54,272 nucleotides of DNA from Bacteroidales bacterium. Its GTDB lineage: Bacteria > Bacteroidota > Bacteroidia > Bacteroidales > GCA-2748055. The notes below the pieces were generated by a model. It worked only from the letters and a program-made list of their open reading frames with translations. It made no database searches and was not told the origin of the DNA. The first letter of the stretch is position 1. Each line of letters begins with the position of its first letter. The stretch is taken from positions 1-54,272 of the forward strand of contig JAUUZQ010000010.1 of NCBI GenBank assembly GCA_030589895.1. Reading direction: 5' to 3'. A program made the translations under genes and the position numbers. This document shows, piece by piece, positions 43,790-53,900 of the stretch.

Positions 43790-44476
43790 ATGAGACATGT
43801 AATTTTCGATCTGTTAAATTTCCTGTTCCCGATGTACTGTCCCGTATGTGGCACCCCAATGGCTATCAGAAAACAAGTCATCTGTCTGTCGTGTGAATTG
43901 AAAATGCCACGTGCCGGATATATTGACGACGCTGAGAACCCTGTTGCTCAATTATTTTGGGGGAGAACAAAGGTTGAGCTGGCGGTTTCATTTTTCAGAT
44001 TTGAAAAGGGCTCAAAATACCAAAAATTGCTTCATCTGCTAAAATATAAGGGAGATAAAAGGATGGGCATTTTCCTTGGTCAACTTCTTGGGGCAGAGCT
44101 TTTGGGATCTGAATTTGAGCAATGTGATTATATCCTCCCGGTGCCCCTTCACCCTAAAAAACAAAAAAAGAGGGGGTTCAATCAAAGTGAAATTATAGCC
44201 AATGGCGTCTCTGCTGTTATGGGCATCCCTGTAGAAACAGATTTTCTCTATAGAGACTCAGACACAGACACTCAAACCAGAAAGTCGAGGTTTGAGCGTT
44301 TTCAAAATATGGAAAATGTTTTCAAAATAAATTCTTTGAATATCGATATAGAGAACTGCTCGGTTTTGCTAATAGATGATGTTATTACCACAGGATCAAC
44401 CCTTGAAGCATGCGTTGAAACCTTGTTAAAACAGGAGGGCATTAAAGTATATGTAGCAACTGTTGCGTGTGCATAG
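43790..44476 (+). CDS. comF: ComF-family phosphoribosyltransferase-like protein
   Basis: A 228-aa protein linked in other bacteria to DNA uptake and competence. An N-terminal zinc-ribbon pair is visible (CPVCGTP at about 17-20 and CLSCELK near 33-36). The phosphoribosyltransferase domain follows: YILPVPLHPKKQKKRGFNQSE and the PRPP-binding loop VLLIDDVITTGSTLE near residue 197. Full family length. It lies 45 bp after rlmN on the same strand. Whether this organism is naturally competent cannot be told from this gene alone. Confidence 0.93.
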   Translation: MRHVIFDLLNFLFPMYCPVCGTPMAIRKQVICLSCELKMPRAGYIDDAENPVAQLFWGRTKVELAVSFFRFEKGSKYQKLLHLLKYKGDKRMGIFLGQLLGAELLGSEFEQCDYILPVPLHPKKQKKRGFNQSEIIANGVSAVMGIPVETDFLYRDSDTDTQTRKSRFERFQNMENVFKINSLNIDIENCSVLLIDDVITTGSTLEACVETLLKQEGIKVYVATVACA

Positions 44477-44568
44477 TAATCTTTGAATAAGCCTCAATGA
44501 AATACTGTTAAATTAAACAGAACTGGTTTGTCTGTAGAGCCCAACAAGCATATTTTAAACAGGTGCTA

Positions 44569-45177
44569 TTACCTGACAAAATAATACTTCACACTCAAGC
44601 AGAGTACATCGTGAAAATATCCTTTGTCGCGATACCTGGCTGTCCAAAAATCAAAGGGATAAAACGGAATAGCAGAATATGTATACCTTATACCTACAGC
44701 CATATTTTCAATAAAATAATAGTAAATTCCACCAAAGACATTGACACCAAACCGTCTCAGATCAGGTGCATATGCCGGATCCAGGGAACCATGCTCGTCT
44801 TCATAGTATTCACTTAACAATACATCAGGAGCAAAGCCCAGCTCCACCTGTATCTTTTCGTTATAGAAATAGTGAATGGAAAGGGGGAGCTCAAGGTATT
44901 TCAGATTACTTAATGCTATAAAATTTTGATTTATGGTTGGGTGGTGATACATTCCCCGGGAAGAATACTTCAGCTCCATTTGCCAATAAAAATTTGGCGT
45001 TATTTCCCGGCTGACAAATGCTCCTGCGTTTAGTCCCAGCTTATTAAAACCTCCGTACGTGTCGTTGTCAATTTGACTGGCATTAATTCCCGCAAAGATA
45101 CCCCCCTGGAAGCTCTGAGCAGAAGAGCTGAGGGATATGCAAAGAATCAATATAATAATTCCTGTATTTATTTTCAT
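44569..45177 (-). CDS. PorT-family outer-membrane beta-barrel protein
   Basis: A 202-aa outer-membrane protein. I start at ATG 45177, which gives a clean signal peptide (MKINTGIIILILCISLSSSAQ); ATG 45195 adds only six residues. The mature part alternates strands with aromatic ends (GIFAGINASQ, FYWQMELKYSSRG, YLELPLSIHYFYNEKIQVELGFAPDVLL, MAVGIRYTY) and ends in SVKYYFVR, a barrel-type last strand. This is the outer-membrane protein beta-barrel (PorT-like) layout common in Bacteroidota. Its function is unknown. It is convergent with comF and divergent from the thioesterase-like gene. Confidence 0.78.
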   Translation of the reverse strand: MKINTGIIILILCISLSSSAQSFQGGIFAGINASQIDNDTYGGFNKLGLNAGAFVSREITPNFYWQMELKYSSRGMYHHPTINQNFIALSNLKYLELPLSIHYFYNEKIQVELGFAPDVLLSEYYEDEHGSLDPAYAPDLRRFGVNVFGGIYYYFIENMAVGIRYTYSAIPFYPFDFWTARYRDKGYFHDVLCLSVKYYFVR

Positions 45178-45252
45178 GTTAGCAGAGTTTATCAAGGTAT
45201 TATTGAGTGAAAATAGAAGAATATTTGGATAAATGCAAAAGGAGAAATAAAT

Positions 45253-45260
45253 TATCTTTG
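45253..45260 (+). promoter_or_regulatory. -7 box that decides the start of the thioesterase-like gene
   Basis: TATCTTTG matches TAnnTTTG exactly. A TTTG at 45224-45227 is a possible -33 element, although the spacing is long. Transcription would start near 45266, downstream of the in-frame ATG at 45262, so the ATG at 45280 is the usable start. Confidence 0.5.
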
Positions 45261-45279
45261 TTTGAAATACATAAAGAAT

Positions 45280-45705
45280 ATGTCAATAAAAGTACTGGAC
45301 ATCCCCTTTAACAAACTGCTGGATCTGAAAACTGCAGATCGTGGTGGGGATTATATATACATGCTGGAGGAGAGACCTGATTTTGCGAATCACCTGGGGA
45401 ATTTTCATGCGGGGGTGTTGTTTTCCGTTGCAGAATCTACCAGCGGTGAGTTTTTATTGAAAGAGTACAGTGATATTGTGGATGAGATTATCCCTGTTAT
45501 CAGAAAGGCAGAAGTAAAGTACAGCAAACCTGGAAATGGAACCATCTATTCAAAAGCGTGTTTTGCTGAGGGAGATAAAACAAAATTATTAGAAGAGTTA
45601 AAGAAACGCAAACGGGTTATTATGAAAGTAAAATCCGAACTGTTTAATAAGGAGGATGAGCGCTTGATGACTGCTTATTTTGACTGGTTTGTGGCATACA
45701 GATAA
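45280..45705 (+). CDS. Hotdog-fold thioesterase-like protein (DUF4442/PaaI-like)
   Basis: A 141-aa cytoplasmic protein. The segment FANHLGNFHAGVLFSVAESTSGEFLL resembles the hotdog helix of PaaI/DUF4442 thioesterase-like proteins, in which a G-x-x-x-G region and an Asp/Glu lie along the central helix. EVKYSKPGNGTIYSKA and MTAYFDWFVAYR form later strands. I use ATG 45280 rather than 45262 because a promoter box at 45253-45260 puts the transcript start between them. Substrate unknown. It is divergent from the PorT-like gene and convergent with the sirtuin gene. Confidence 0.7.
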   Translation: MSIKVLDIPFNKLLDLKTADRGGDYIYMLEERPDFANHLGNFHAGVLFSVAESTSGEFLLKEYSDIVDEIIPVIRKAEVKYSKPGNGTIYSKACFAEGDKTKLLEELKKRKRVIMKVKSELFNKEDERLMTAYFDWFVAYR

Positions 45706-45764
45706 TTCATTAATTGAACAATCACAGGAAGTAATCAAGGAAACGCTTGAAATCGTAGCTTATC

Positions 45765-46448
45765 TCAAACTCCCAACAGGTCCTTCAGCTCCTCTACTCC
45801 TTCGGTTGCCTTCTTATTAATAAACGTAACATCCATGCTTCCAATGCCTACGGGCTGACCAGGATCAATAACATATATTGGGGTCGCGGGAGCTGCGTAA
45901 TTCATCAGTCCTGCGGCTGGATAAACATTTAGCGATGTACCAATTATTACCAATATATCAGCACTCTGTACTATCGGCACCGCCTGCTCCATGGCAGGAA
46001 CAGCCTCTCCAAACCAAACAATTTTTGGCCGAAGCTGATGCCCGTCTTCGCATACATCCCCCTCCTTTAATTCCCATCCATCGATATCATACACCTTGTG
46101 CATATCTATCGAACACTGAGATTTACGCAACTCGCCATGCAGATGAAGAATATTTGTTGATCCCGCGCGCTCATGGAGATCATCAACATTTTGGGTAATT
46201 ATAGTGACTTGAAACTTTTCTTCCAAATCTACCAATCCGTAATGCGCAGCATTGGGTTTTGCTTCCAATAAAGCTTTTCTTCTTTCATTATAGAATCGCA
46301 AAACAAGGGAGCGATCTCTCGCCCAGGCAACAGGACTGGCAACTTCAGTCACGTCATACTTCTCCCAAAGGCCCCCCATGTCTCTAAATGTAAGAATTCC
46401 ACTTTCGGCGCTGATTCCGGATCCGGAAAGGATGATGAGGTTTTTCAT
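45765..46448 (-). CDS. cobB: Sir2-family NAD-dependent protein deacylase
   Basis: A 227-aa sirtuin that removes acyl groups from lysines using NAD. Motifs: GSGISAESGILTFRDMGGLW for NAD, TQNVDDLHERAG, catalytic His104 in HLHGELR, and IIGTSLNVYPAAGL. FYNERRKAL contains Tyr53 and Arg56 in the Y-x-x-R pattern that in CobB and SIRT5 binds succinyl or malonyl lysines, so desuccinylase activity is likely. Only two cysteines (112 and 133) are in the small domain instead of the four that normally bind zinc. Single gene, divergent from dnaG. Confidence 0.93.
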   Translation of the reverse strand: MKNLIILSGSGISAESGILTFRDMGGLWEKYDVTEVASPVAWARDRSLVLRFYNERRKALLEAKPNAAHYGLVDLEEKFQVTIITQNVDDLHERAGSTNILHLHGELRKSQCSIDMHKVYDIDGWELKEGDVCEDGHQLRPKIVWFGEAVPAMEQAVPIVQSADILVIIGTSLNVYPAAGLMNYAAPATPIYVIDPGQPVGIGSMDVTFINKKATEGVEELKDLLGV

Positions 46449-46466
46449 GGGTAGGTGGGGTTAATG

Positions 46467-46530
46467 TAACAATGCGACAATGCGACAATGCAACAATGCG
46501 ACAATGCAACAATGTAACAGGGCGACGATG
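46467..46530 (+). repeat. Eight-unit 8-bp minisatellite
   Basis: Eight units of the form YRACAATG (TAACAATG, CGACAATG x2, CAACAATG, CGACAATG, CAACAATG, then the degenerate TAACAGGG and CGACGATG). It sits between the sirtuin start and the dnaG promoter. Such arrays can change length by slippage. Confidence 0.85.
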
Positions 46531-46582
46531 GAAAGATTGTTTTGCATCTTCTATAAAAATAGGTTATTTCTTAAACTTTAAC

Positions 46583-46590
46583 TAATTTTG
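46583..46590 (+). promoter_or_regulatory. Candidate -7 box for dnaG
   Basis: TAATTTTG matches TAnnTTTG and lies 44 bp upstream of the dnaG ATG at 46635. A -33 element is not obvious. Confidence 0.45.
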
Positions 46591-46634
46591 TGAACCTGAA
46601 AATATTCTAAATCAATTGATTTTCTGAGCTTTAC

Positions 46635-48572
46635 ATGATTAACCAAGAGACTATAAACCAAATATTTGAGGCGGCCGACATCGTTGATGTGATCTCTGAA
46701 TTTGTAACTTTAAAAAAGTCAGGGACAAATTATAAGGGCTTGAGTCCCTTTACAGATGAGAAGACAGCTTCGTTTATGGTATCTCCTGCCAAAGGAATTT
46801 TCAAAGATTTTAGTTCGGGCAAGGGGGGAAACGCGGTTGGTTTTCTTATGGAGCATGAAAAGCTAAGCTATCCAGAGGCACTGAGATACCTGGCAAGAAA
46901 GTACAATATTGAAATTGAGGAAAAAGAACTTACCGCCGAAGATATACAGCAAAAAAATGAGAGGGAGAGCCTTCTTGCGGTAACCCAATTTGCACAGAAA
47001 TACTTCACAAAACAACTGGAAACCGCAGAGGGAAAAGCCATTGGAATGAGCTATCTCCGTCAGCGCGGATACCGTGAGGATATTCTCGAGAAATTCCAAA
47101 TAGGATATAGTCCGGAAGAGCGCAAGGCTTTTACCACAGAGGCAAAAAAACAAGGATTTAAACAGGATTACCTGGTAAAAACCGGACTCACCATTGAGAA
47201 GGAAGATTACATCTTTGATCGCTTTGCAGGTCGTGTAATATTTCCTATTCATTCCTTATCAGGAAACGTTGCCGGGTTTGGCGGGAGAACACTGAAGACC
47301 GAAAAAAGTATTGCCAAATACCTCAACTCACCTGAGTCCGACATCTATCATAAGAGTAAAATTCTTTATGGTCTCTTCCAGGCAAAAAAATCTATTGTCA
47401 ATTCGAATCGTTGCTTCCTGGTTGAGGGTTATACCGATGTGATTGCGCTGCATCAGGCAGGAGTTGAAAATGTGGTGTCCTCTTCTGGTACAGCCCTGAC
47501 TGAAGACCAGATAAGGTTGATCAAACGATTTACAGAGAACATAACAATCATCTATGATGGAGATGAGGCTGGATTAAAGGCCTCTTTCCGTGGAATTGAT
47601 ATGGTTTTGGAGCAAGGCCTGAATATAAAAGTATTGTTGCTTCCGGACGGTGAAGATCCGGATTCATTTGCCAAAGGACGAAGTTCGGGAGATTTCATAG
47701 ATTATATTAACAAGAACGAGCGTGATTTTATAACCTTTAAAACCCAGGTTCTTCTCCCGGAGGTTCAGAACGATCCGATTAAAAGAGCTGGTCTCATCAC
47801 GGATATAGTAAGGTCTGTTTCTGTCATTCCGGATGGTATTAAACGTTCAGTATATCTAAAAGAGTGCAGTATTTTACTGGCTGTTGATGAGAAGGTTCTG
47901 TACGCTGAAGTAAATAAGATCCGACGTAAAAAACTCGAACAATCATGGAAAAAGCAGCGTCCTGAGCCTGCTCCAACTATTGCGATTGATCAGCCAAGAG
48001 TTCCGGGTTTTGTTAAAAATGTATACTCAGAAGTTGAAGAACGAGAGATTATATATTTTCTGTTGAAATTTGGAAATCAGGAGCTAAGAATATCCAGTGA
48101 AAAAAACAAAGAATTATCGGTAGCACAATTTATAATCCGGGAAATCTTAAATGATGACCTTGAGTTTACTAATCTGGTCTACAAACAGATATTCGAGGAT
48201 GTCAGAAATATAATTGAATCCGGTAAGGAGATAACAGAACGAATGTTCACCTTTCATGAGAACAAAGAAATTCAGGACCTTTCTGTGGATATTGTCACTT
48301 CAAAATACGAGTTAAGCAAGGTTTGGAAGCGCAAAGAATCATACGTGGAAATGCCGGGTGAAAACCTTGGTGTAGAAGTTCCAAAGTCACTTCTTTTATA
48401 TAAAATGAAAGTAGTAAACTTTGCACTTACCGGGATGAGGAAGGAGCTACAGGAAACTGAGAAGAATGGTGATATTGAAAAAACAATGGAAATTGTTGGT
48501 CGATTAAGTAACCTGGAGCGCTCAAAGAATCTTATTTCGAAAGAGATTGGAGAGCGAATCATCCTTCAATAG
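46635..48572 (+). CDS. dnaG: DNA primase DnaG without zinc-finger ligands
   Basis: Makes RNA primers at the replication fork; 645 aa. The N-terminal CHC2-type region keeps its fold motifs (SPFTDEKTASFMVSPAKGIFKDFSSGKGGN), but the four zinc ligands are Ser37, Thr40, Asp58 and Ser61 in place of Cys, His, Cys, Cys. The TOPRIM core is intact: CFLVEGYTDVIALHQAG and IIYDGDEAGLKAS with the acidic triad, then LLLPDGEDPDSF. The C-terminal helicase-binding region is present. Zinc-less primases are, as I recall, known among Flavobacteriia. The stop is 4 bp from the convergent pbpC stop, leaving no room for a terminator. Confidence 0.95.
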   Translation: MINQETINQIFEAADIVDVISEFVTLKKSGTNYKGLSPFTDEKTASFMVSPAKGIFKDFSSGKGGNAVGFLMEHEKLSYPEALRYLARKYNIEIEEKELTAEDIQQKNERESLLAVTQFAQKYFTKQLETAEGKAIGMSYLRQRGYREDILEKFQIGYSPEERKAFTTEAKKQGFKQDYLVKTGLTIEKEDYIFDRFAGRVIFPIHSLSGNVAGFGGRTLKTEKSIAKYLNSPESDIYHKSKILYGLFQAKKSIVNSNRCFLVEGYTDVIALHQAGVENVVSSSGTALTEDQIRLIKRFTENITIIYDGDEAGLKASFRGIDMVLEQGLNIKVLLLPDGEDPDSFAKGRSSGDFIDYINKNERDFITFKTQVLLPEVQNDPIKRAGLITDIVRSVSVIPDGIKRSVYLKECSILLAVDEKVLYAEVNKIRRKKLEQSWKKQRPEPAPTIAIDQPRVPGFVKNVYSEVEEREIIYFLLKFGNQELRISSEKNKELSVAQFIIREILNDDLEFTNLVYKQIFEDVRNIIESGKEITERMFTFHENKEIQDLSVDIVTSKYELSKVWKRKESYVEMPGENLGVEVPKSLLLYKMKVVNFALTGMRKELQETEKNGDIEKTMEIVGRLSNLERSKNLISKEIGERIILQ

Positions 48573-48576
48573 CTTA

Positions 48577-50949
48577 TTACTTTCCAAGCACTTCAAATTT
48601 AACTTGCTTTTTATTTCCTGCCGCATCCACTATTGTGAGCACGTGAATACCAGGATCAATATCCACAGCCAGTTGATGTGGCTGACTTGTTGTGCCAATA
48701 AATCGATCGTCCATGTGCCAATAAACCTCCACATCAGGCTGACGATGGGCAATTTCCAATACCACCCTTCCTTCTGTTCCATTGAGTTCACGTGGAATAA
48801 CAACATGACTGTTCCATTCCGGATACACGATCTCGAAAGCCTCAACGCTTTCATCAACACAACCTGGCATTACCGATGGAAGTTCCCTGTACGACGGGTC
48901 TCTTTTTTTGTAATACCATTCCATTAAGGGGGAAAGAATAAACCATGATTCGGATTTCATATCTTCCACGGGATAGCACTTGCTGTTTACCCTGTATTCA
49001 CCTGTCTGATCGAGATGGATTCTTGAGTGGTAGGGACATGCCTTTGATTTCAAACCTTGTGGAACAATCATTATAGTATCCCGTTCATCACAATTTGGTC
49101 CCGCCAGATAACCGCTTTGATGACAAACAACAGCTTCCCTCAAATCATCCAACGGAGCCTCAAACCATGAGGTTTCGGGTAGTATGCTGAAAATATCAAA
49201 CATCAATGGTGCTGCCGAACTTATCCCTGACAATCCGGGTCTCCCCTCTCCATCTGCATTTCCGGCCCAAACAGCCACCAGGTACTCAGGTGTGACCCCA
49301 ACAGACCAAGCATCACGGAATCCATAGCTTGTTCCTGTCTTCCATGCAATGTTTCTTGTGGATGACATTAAATACCAAAAAGACAATTCTTCAGGTCTGT
49401 TCACATCAAGTAAAGATTTAAATGTTGTATATAGACTTCCCGCCGACAAAACACCCTCTTCATGAATGATATTTCCATGCGCTTCATTGTCTTTTATTTT
49501 TAAGACCGGCATGTGATAATCTTCCGGTGAGTAAGTACCGTCGGAACTTGTATAGTGATTCAGAGCCCTGGCCATGCTCCCATATACACCGGCCAGCTCC
49601 CAGAGATTGACTTCTGCTCCTCCGAGAATCAATGTAAGGCCATAATGTTCATGTGATTCCCTAAAAGTAGTGAACCCAAGGCTTTTCAGGAGTCCTAAAA
49701 ACGGATCCACCCCGTATCTCCTTAGCAGGATTACCGAAGGAATATTGAGTGATCTTTCCAATACGTTTGCGGCGGGTACTGCCCCTTCATACTTTCTGTT
49801 ATAATTTTTCGGAGCATAGCCGTCATAACGAATAGGAACGTCGGGGACTATTGTGGTTTGCAGAATCGTCCCGTTGTCAATCATTCCGGCAAACAGAAAG
49901 GGTTTCAAAATACTTCCGGAACTTCTGTTTGCCGGAATGATATCAACACTATTGCCGTGTTCTTCGCCCTCCTCCGGTTCTGAATTTCCCACATATGCAA
50001 GCACCTCTCCTGTCTCCACCTTCATTACCAAACAGGCAATATTGTGAATCTGATTGGTCTTTAAAATATTATGCCGAATACGTGTCATCTCAAGCGTCCG
50101 CTCCTGAAGTGCATAGTCAATAGTGGAAAAAAACCTCTTTTCTCCTTTCTCCAGCATAATTCGATCGGTCAGGTGGGGTGTCAGATTGGGAAGAGGAAGT
50201 GGTTTGTCCGGCAGGGGCTCCTCACATGCAAGCAAATATGTTATTTCGTCAATTGCTTCTGTTTCATACAAATTCTTTAGAAGTCCGTCTCTTTTTTGTT
50301 TTAGAAGATTCCTGTTTTTACCGGGATGAATCAATGACGGTGCATTGGGAAGCACAGCTAATAATGTAGCCTCTGACCATGTCAGATTCTTTGGTGCCGT
50401 GCCAAAATAACGCCATGCTGCGGCTTCGATTCCTACAACATTTCCTCCAAAGGGGGCATTATCAGCATAAGTTTTAAAAACCTCATCCTTTGAGGCAGAT
50501 AGCTCATAACGAATTGCGAGAACAGACTCTATTAACTTCTGTAAAACTGTTCTGGGCTTGTTTTTTCTCGACATACGCATTACCTGCATGGTAATGGTGC
50601 TTCCCCCGCTCACAATCTTGCGTGCCTGTAAATTCAGCTTCATAGCCCGAAAAAGACTAATTAAATTTACACCAGGATGGTACTGGAAATATTTGTCTTC
50701 ATAAAGCAGGACTGCATCCTTGTATTTTACAGGAATAGAATCGGTCCCGGGAAATCGCCACTGTCCATCTGTAGCAATCCTTGCTCCTAAAAGCTCCCCC
50801 TTCCTATCGTAAACCACCGTTGAAACCGGGTCGCTGAATAATTCTTTTGGTAAAATTTTCCAAAAGCCCAAAGCAAGACCCAGAAGTATAAGAACAGGCA
50901 GAAAAAACTTTCTGTTCCATAAGCTCCCCCTGCCTTGTTCCTCTTTCAT
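48577..50949 (-). CDS. pbpC: Penicillin-binding protein 1C
   Basis: A 790-aa bifunctional peptidoglycan synthase. I start at ATG 50949 (MKEEQGRG), 5 bp after the stop of the upstream gene; ATG 50982 would overlap that gene by 28 bp. One membrane segment at about 18-34. Glycosyltransferase motifs: LLYEDKYFQYHPGVN, SGGSTITMQVMRM and GIEAAAWRYFG. Transpeptidase motifs: SxxK in GSILKPF, SLN in RSLNIPS and KTG in WKTGTSYGF. The C-terminal domain (VYWHMDDRFIGTT) is the biPBP_C type. Together with the alpha-2-macroglobulin gene it forms a widespread pair thought to protect and repair the envelope. Confidence 0.93.
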   Translation of the reverse strand: MKEEQGRGSLWNRKFFLPVLILLGLALGFWKILPKELFSDPVSTVVYDRKGELLGARIATDGQWRFPGTDSIPVKYKDAVLLYEDKYFQYHPGVNLISLFRAMKLNLQARKIVSGGSTITMQVMRMSRKNKPRTVLQKLIESVLAIRYELSASKDEVFKTYADNAPFGGNVVGIEAAAWRYFGTAPKNLTWSEATLLAVLPNAPSLIHPGKNRNLLKQKRDGLLKNLYETEAIDEITYLLACEEPLPDKPLPLPNLTPHLTDRIMLEKGEKRFFSTIDYALQERTLEMTRIRHNILKTNQIHNIACLVMKVETGEVLAYVGNSEPEEGEEHGNSVDIIPANRSSGSILKPFLFAGMIDNGTILQTTIVPDVPIRYDGYAPKNYNRKYEGAVPAANVLERSLNIPSVILLRRYGVDPFLGLLKSLGFTTFRESHEHYGLTLILGGAEVNLWELAGVYGSMARALNHYTSSDGTYSPEDYHMPVLKIKDNEAHGNIIHEEGVLSAGSLYTTFKSLLDVNRPEELSFWYLMSSTRNIAWKTGTSYGFRDAWSVGVTPEYLVAVWAGNADGEGRPGLSGISSAAPLMFDIFSILPETSWFEAPLDDLREAVVCHQSGYLAGPNCDERDTIMIVPQGLKSKACPYHSRIHLDQTGEYRVNSKCYPVEDMKSESWFILSPLMEWYYKKRDPSYRELPSVMPGCVDESVEAFEIVYPEWNSHVVIPRELNGTEGRVVLEIAHRQPDVEVYWHMDDRFIGTTSQPHQLAVDIDPGIHVLTIVDAAGNKKQVKFEVLGK

Positions 50950-50954
50950 TTCAA

Positions 50955-53900
50955 CTAATCCCTTCCTGTAACATCGATCCATTGTCCCGGAAGCACAACC
51001 TGTACATCGTACTTATACATTTCCTCTGCCTTGATCGATGGGAGATAGTATTTTCCTTTATAAGCCGCATTCAGACGAATAGTAAATGTTTTTGTCTTGT
51101 TACTTCCCAGTGAGAAATAAGTCATCACTCTATCGTCCCTGATATCACGGTATTCAAATGCTTGATATTCATTTGTCGTGCTGAATAATCTTTCATTGTG
51201 AATCTCCCATCCGGAAGGGTATATGGTGGTAAGTGCCACATTATGGAAATAGCCCATGGTTCCCGGATTACTCACCTTGTAAACAGCTTTGAAATCTGTT
51301 CCCTGCTCAATATCCTTTACAGAAATCGGCTTACCGTCGAGTGTCAGGTAATCAACTGAAACGTTCAGATTCTTGCGCATTGCCACTTCCTTTCCGGGAG
51401 TAGGTAATCCTGTATTGATAATCCTGGCAAAGAGTATTCCCTCTGTTCTGTTTTCAATTTTTATACTTGCCTTAAGATCATCTCCCGGATCAAATGACAC
51501 CTGTGCCAGGGGAAGTCCGGTTTCTGCGCTTATCCAGTCTTCATTATTGAATGAATAGCGAAAACTCAGCTTGTTATCAGTTGCTTTTCCTCCGGTAAAT
51601 TTAGATACAGCAATCAGACTATAAGCGGTTGTCTGGGTACTCATCCATCTTTGAGAACTTAAATCCTTCGCGATATTCTCCAGGAGTGTAACTCCATCCG
51701 TTTTCATATCCATCAACACCATTGCTTCCAGAATCATGGCCTGATCACGTGTCCGGCTGCCATAAGAGTATTGAGAATCATAATAGTTACCCACGCTTGT
51801 TGATACATTGTTCACTAACTCAACAGCAGTCTCTTTTTGTCCGGCCAAAGCATAGGCTGCGGCCAGTCTCCATTTGGCTTCCGAAACCAGGTCTGTTCGC
51901 TCTCTCAGCCTGTTCATTGCTCCCATTTCGGGTGCCTCATAAAGAGCGAGTGTAAATAACCTGTAAGCCTGCATAATCTGCTCCTGTCTGATTTCATATT
52001 CATATGTTGATCCGCCAATACTCCATCGGCGCGCGGTCTTCTTCTGGTAGCGCTGCCAGTTTTGAAGCATGGCTTTTGATACATCATATCCTTTGGCTTT
52101 TGCCTCCAGGAGAAAATGACCTGCGTAAGATGTTCCCCATGCTGACTCTTTAATAGAACCAGGCCAATATGAAAACCCTCCACTTGATAACTGGAATGAA
52201 GAGAATCGGGCTATAGCTGCTTTAATGTTCCCATCGGTCATCTTTTTCATCGCATCATTCATCTCAACCACATCAGCTATAAAAAGTTGCGGAAATACAA
52301 CTGAAGTTGTCTGCTCGATACACCCGTGTGGATATTTCAAAAGATATTTCAATCTTCTACCGAAATCAATTGGAGGAATATTCGACACCTCCAGCAACAC
52401 TTCATTAGTTCCTGCCATTCCCACAAAATCAAATGTATGGGAATAGGTGTCAGAAGCCTCAACTGCTGCTGTGATATAATTTGTAACAGGAGGGTTGGAT
52501 GATCGAACGTTCAGCTCAATCTCATATTCTGCTCTATGCTTTCCGGATGTAGCCACAATTTTCACCTTGCCAACTCCGGTAAGCTCCGGTGTAAGAATCA
52601 TAAAATCAATGATTTGGTCTCCCATTCCGTCGAAAATAACGGATTTCTTCTTCTCCTTCATGATGAGCATATCATTCGTGCTCACCTCAATATTGACTTT
52701 TTTGATCTTCTCATCCATTACAAATATATTCACCGGCAATGCCACCTCTTCTCCCGGCCCTAAAACTCTCGGTAACGTTGCAAGCAGCATAAGTGGTTGT
52801 TTAACCGCTGTTGTCTTATCTGTGTATCCGTAAGCGCTCTTATTTCCTGCAATTACCATTGTCCTCACTGATCCAATATAATTAGGCATTGTAATCGTGT
52901 GAACATTACTTTTTCCGGTAAGGGTATATGGCCCCATAAATTTCACCATTGGAGGAAATCGATTGGCATCTTTTGCTCCTTCTCCTGATTCATCATCCAT
53001 GCCTCCACCAATGCTGTACACACCATCAATTCTTCCGCCATAAGCTCCCAGTACATATTCAAACATATCCCAGGTTTTCACACCCAGGGCTTCCCGTGCA
53101 AAGAACACCGCCCATGGATTTGGTGTTCTGAATCGGGTAAGATCCAACAAACCCTCATCAACCATCGCAATGGTATAGGTCATGTTTTTGTGATATTTCT
53201 CTGATATTTCAATTTTAACAGTAGCATTGGGACTTAACTCATCCGGCATGGAGAGTTGGGGGTAGAGTTTTGTATCGGAATCCTCAACACGAATAGGAAT
53301 CACCCCAAACATCCTTATTGGCAAATCATTTTCCGTATTTTCATAGGGCTGCATAAGAGATGCGTAGATGTAAATATTCGGTGTCATCTCCGAAGTGATC
53401 TTTATGTTGTATTTTATTTCCGATCCACTGACATCAATCCACTCCTGCTTCAAAACTCCTGAACCATTTTCAAGGCTTAGGAGTAGCTTTCCTTTTGTTG
53501 AAGTGGGAATTGTAATCAGCGCTGTTTCTCCAACACTATATGTTGTTTTGTCTGAACTGAATGACAATACAGAGGCCGCATCCGGATCTCCTTTTCTGGA
53601 TCTTCCTGCCCATCCCGGCCAGTCGATATAAATAATTTTTGCAGCACTGTGTCCTCCCTTGTCAGTAACGGTAACAAGGTATCTTCCCCACTCGGGATAA
53701 TCGACTCTGAAATCAAAGGATCCCTTTCCGTTTTTTGTATTCAGGGTTGTTGAATAGACAGGCGTCTGGTGGCTTCTTCCCATATATGAAGCAACGCTCT
53801 CAGAAGAAGCATCCCACCACCATCTCCAGTTCAATTTATAAACTTTCGCAGTCAGACCGAGCTTTGTTTCGGGCTTTCCTGATTCCGAAAGCGTAACAAC

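Noticed and set aside
50955-50982. Overlap of pbpC with the alpha-2-macroglobulin gene
   Set aside because: It depends on a far upstream ATG; the ATG at 50949 gives a normal protein without overlap.
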